NCBI GenBank assembly: GCA_902565595.1
Contig: CACFFD010000001.1
Location: 1-64,000 of the forward strand
Origin: Actinomycetota bacterium
Lineage (GTDB): Bacteria > Actinomycetota > Acidimicrobiia > Acidimicrobiales > UBA8592
Reading direction: 5' to 3'
DNA: 64,000 nt
Every line of letters begins with the position of its first letter. Position 1 is the first letter of the stretch. Below the pieces are notes generated by a model. That model searched no databases. It worked only from the letters and a program-made list of their open reading frames with translations, and was not told the DNA's origin. Both the position numbers and the translations under genes were made by a program. Shown one piece after another: positions 61,541 to 64,000 of this stretch.

Positions 61541-63253
61541 ATGGATTCATTACGGATAGCTGCATGTCAACTGAATTTTCATGTAGGAGATTTAGATGGG
61601 AATAGAAAGAAGATCATTGCTGCATACCAACAAGCTGAGGCTGAATCAGCAGATATAGCGATATTCCCAGAATTGGCAGTATGTGGGTACCCCCCTGAAG
61701 ATCTTCTATTGAAATCTGCTTTCGTTAAGGAAGTACAAAAAACCCTTAATGTGATTACTGCAGAAGTTAACTCATGTGTTGCAGTGATTGGTTTCGTCTC
61801 CGGTCAAGAGGCTGCCGCCGATCCAATTAAACGAACATCTAATTCTGCTGCAATATGCGCTAATGGAAAAATTTATGGAGTGTATGACAAAAGAGCACTC
61901 CCAGATTACGGAGTTTTTGACGAAGAACGGTATTTCACGCCTGGGAAAGGGAAAGCGCCAATATTTGAGATCTGCGGAGTAAATGTAGGTGTAACTATTT
62001 GTGAGGATATATGGCTTGCGAACGGAGTCATTAATGAACTAGCTACAAGCGGAGCTCAAGTCATACTTAATTTGAACGCCTCTCCATATGAGCAAGGAAA
62101 AATATTCTCCCGACAGAATATTCTGCAGCACCGTATCAAAGAATCCAAAATTCCAATCGTGTACGTCAATCAGGTGGGTGGTCAAGATGAACTAATTTTC
62201 GATGGCGGATCAATGGCGATGGATGCAGATGGAGAGATCATCTCAAGCGCCCCTCAATTTGAGGAAAGTATCATGATTTCTGACCTTGAACTACCAAAGA
62301 AAACTTCTAGCCAATCAGTTATTAAGATTCCCTTGGATCCCAAAACATACGAGCCCCCAAAAGGCCAAATCGAAAAGAGCCCCTTTCTTCCTCTTGAACC
62401 ATTATCTGAAATATGGAAAGCATTGTGCCTCGCTACCCGCGATTACGTCACTAAAAGCAGCTTCACTGACGTCGTGATTGGTTTGTCTGGTGGAATCGAC
62501 TCGGCAATTGTCGCAGCAGTCGCAGCGGATGCGTTAGGACCCGATCACGTCCACACTGTCGCTCTTCCATCACGTTTTTCGAGCTCTCACTCTATTGAGG
62601 ATGCCGCCTTATTGGCAGCTAATTTGGGATGCGACCACAGAGAAATTCCGATTGAACTAGCCCACAAAGCGTTTCTAGATACGCTCTCAGAATCTTTTTC
62701 AGATTTTCCGGAAGATACCACCGAAGAGAATCTCCAATCTCGGATCCGTGGGACTATTTTGATGGCATTATCGAATAAATTTTCATGGCTCGTTCTCACG
62801 ACAGGAAATAAAAGTGAACTTGCCGTAGGGTATTCAACACTCTATGGAGATACAGCTGGAGCTTATGCGGTCATAAAGGACGTCTGGAAAACACAGGTCT
62901 ACGACCTTGCCCTATGGAAAAACTCAACAAGCGGAAACGAAATAATTCCAACTTCAATTATTGAGAAACCTCCCTCAGCTGAACTCAGGCCTGATCAGTT
63001 TGATGAGGACTCACTTCCCCCATATGACGTTTTAGATAAGCTCTTACGAGACATCATTGAAGGAGACAAGGTAGTCAGCCAACTCATCCAAGAAGGATAT
63101 GAGCCTGACATGGTCAGGCATATCACCAGATTGGTTGACCTAGCCGAATACAAAAGAAGACAGAGTCCAATTGGGCCAAAGATCTCGTCAAAAGCATTCG
63201 GTAGAGACAGAAGAGTTCCAATCGTTAACGCCTACAACCGTAATACACAATAA
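61541..63253 (+). CDS. nadE: Glutamine-dependent NAD+ synthetase
   Basis: This 570-residue protein has an N-terminal nitrilase-type amidase (about 1-260) with Glu44 (FPELAVCGYPP), Lys in YDKRALPDYG, and the nucleophile Cys in GVTICEDIW. A C-terminal NAD synthetase (about 290-560) follows with the SGGIDSA ATP loop and GNKSELAVGYSTLYGDTAGAY. It amidates deamido-NAD with glutamine nitrogen, linking to the glutamine synthetases nearby. It is a single gene after a 138-base gap divergent from hisI. Confidence 0.94.
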   Translation: MDSLRIAACQLNFHVGDLDGNRKKIIAAYQQAEAESADIAIFPELAVCGYPPEDLLLKSAFVKEVQKTLNVITAEVNSCVAVIGFVSGQEAAADPIKRTSNSAAICANGKIYGVYDKRALPDYGVFDEERYFTPGKGKAPIFEICGVNVGVTICEDIWLANGVINELATSGAQVILNLNASPYEQGKIFSRQNILQHRIKESKIPIVYVNQVGGQDELIFDGGSMAMDADGEIISSAPQFEESIMISDLELPKKTSSQSVIKIPLDPKTYEPPKGQIEKSPFLPLEPLSEIWKALCLATRDYVTKSSFTDVVIGLSGGIDSAIVAAVAADALGPDHVHTVALPSRFSSSHSIEDAALLAANLGCDHREIPIELAHKAFLDTLSESFSDFPEDTTEENLQSRIRGTILMALSNKFSWLVLTTGNKSELAVGYSTLYGDTAGAYAVIKDVWKTQVYDLALWKNSTSGNEIIPTSIIEKPPSAELRPDQFDEDSLPPYDVLDKLLRDIIEGDKVVSQLIQEGYEPDMVRHITRLVDLAEYKRRQSPIGPKISSKAFGRDRRVPIVNAYNRNTQ

Positions 63254-63428
63254 GAACGGGTTTGCCCTAACGACTCCATAGAGATTCTCTCAACCCTGCG
63301 ATAAAAAAAATTTAGAAACAATAAAGATATGTCGAAATTTGGTAGCCGCGCTGCACGGATCTCGGTATGGTGAAACTTGCGGAGCGTGGTGCAGTAAGTA
63401 GTACCACAAATATTGAAAAGAGCGTACC

Positions 63429-64000
63429 TTGCCTAAAGAGCGAGTAGAGCGAGATGAAGAAGACCTCGTAAGGTTATATCTCACCGATATCGGACAATAC
63501 CCGCTCTTAACAAAGGATGACGAAGTCCGACTGGCCCAAGCGATCGAAAAGGGCGTTGAGGCTAGGCAGAAACTTGAATCATCAGAAGAAATCACCGCGG
63601 TTGAAAAACGAGATCTTAAACGTAACGCTCGTAATGGCGAAAAAGCTGAGCGGCAATTCGTCCAATCGAATCTTCGCCTAGTCGTCTCCATAGCAAAGAA
63701 ATACCAAGCTTCCGGACTTCCCCTTCTCGACTTGATTCAAGAAGGAAATCTAGGCCTTATGCACGCAGTAGAAAAATTCGATTGGCGGAAAGGCTTTAAA
63801 TTCTCCACGTACGCGACTTGGTGGATACGACAGGCTATAACTCGTGGAATAGCGAACACAGGACGGACTATTAGGCTTCCGGTTCATGCTGGAGATACAC
63901 TCGCTCGGCTACAGAAGGCACGATCTAGACTCGAACTCAAATATGGTCGCCCTGCAACGTTGACTGAACTCGCTGCAGATGTCGAAATGCCAGAAGACAA
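63429..64000 (+). CDS. RNA polymerase sigma-70 factor, group 1/2 (partial)
   Basis: The frame runs off the right edge. It encodes region 1.2 ([28 protein letters not shown]), region 2 with the -10-binding [15 protein letters not shown] and TIRLPVH, and the start of region 3. This is a principal or principal-like (HrdB/SigB) sigma. TTG 63429 is the only start: an in-frame TGA at 63414-63416 lies just upstream, and no ATG or GTG occurs in frame before region 1.2. The N-terminal region 1.1 is absent, as in many actinobacterial group 2 factors. A WhiB protein at 48930 could be its partner. Confidence 0.92.
   Translation, partial: MPKERVERDEEDLVRLYLTDIGQYPLLTKDDEVRLAQAIEKGVEARQKLESSEEITAVEKRDLKRNARNGEKAERQFVQSNLRLVVSIAKKYQASGLPLLDLIQEGNLGLMHAVEKFDWRKGFKFSTYATWWIRQAITRGIANTGRTIRLPVHAGDTLARLQKARSRLELKYGRPATLTELAADVEMPED

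Overview
The window looks like chromosomal DNA of a moderate-to-low GC actinobacterium, most likely a marine Acidimicrobiia-type lineage. The support is gene content and order rather than 16S rRNA. It has the actinobacterial cell-wall signalling cluster fhaA-fhaB-pstP-rodA-pbpA-pknB-(pabA)-crgA, a WhiB regulator, a GlnR-like regulator beside both type I and type II glutamine synthetases, an acyl-CoA carboxylase beta/epsilon pair, F420-type PPOX proteins, and frequent GTG/TTG starts. The fha-to-crgA block, dnaX-recR and lysC-asd all lie near the replication origin in better-known actinobacteria. The partial gene at the left edge may be the acidic tail of gyrA. No phage, insertion sequence, CRISPR array or rRNA operon is visible.

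Layout: 1-730 holds a gene tail, a PPOX protein and tRNA-Leu. 755-3280 encodes a secreted FG-GAP propeller fused to a cell-wall amidase. 3307-12437 is the growth/division signalling operon, with an enoyl-CoA hydratase inserted between fhaA and fhaB. 12438-12611 is a small AT-rich gap with DnaA-box-like sites. 12612-21579 carries mixed metabolism: DoxX, alcohol dehydrogenase, three SDRs, PlsC, an IMPDH-like protein, a MaoC dehydratase, a FetB-like permease and shikimate kinase. 21679-26009 holds a VOC protein, two tRNA-Ser genes, a geranylgeranyl-reductase-like flavoprotein, TadA and a serine hydrolase. 26169-28850 carries the SRP RNA, dnaX, recR and a strongly structured non-coding stretch. 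29021-36917 is fatty-acid/xenobiotic-type oxidation: thiolase, epimerase, PhyH dioxygenase, epoxide hydrolase, FAD monooxygenase and P450. 37055-45322 holds accD-accE, lysC, an SNF2/SWIM pair and asd. 45383-49199 includes MazG, a membrane HExxH protein, tRNA-Pro, REC, STAS, NfeD-like and WhiB genes. 49200-55614 holds a nucleoside phosphorylase, selB-selA, FxsA, a metallo-beta-lactamase-like protein and Mrp. 55714-63253 has an A-type Fe-S carrier, a Tat lipoprotein, RidA, the nitrogen block glnR-glnA//glnII, hisI and nadE. A group 1/2 sigma factor runs off the right edge.

How the genes work together: the first third is a coherent peptidoglycan growth-control module. A PASTA Ser/Thr kinase and a PP2C phosphatase act on FHA-domain readers beside an elongation SEDS polymerase and its partner transpeptidase, with CrgA linking to division. 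The nitrogen block is a divergent GSI/GSII pair with an atypical GlnR-type regulator and a candidate GlnR box between them. The most novel-looking signal is a predicted three-way-junction RNA with an intrinsic terminator just after recR. Next in interest are the FG-GAP/amidase fusion, the membrane-anchored HExxH protein, the SNF2-SWIM pair between lysC and asd, the selA-selB pair without local selenoprotein or tRNA-Sec, and several enzymes that lack canonical catalytic residues.
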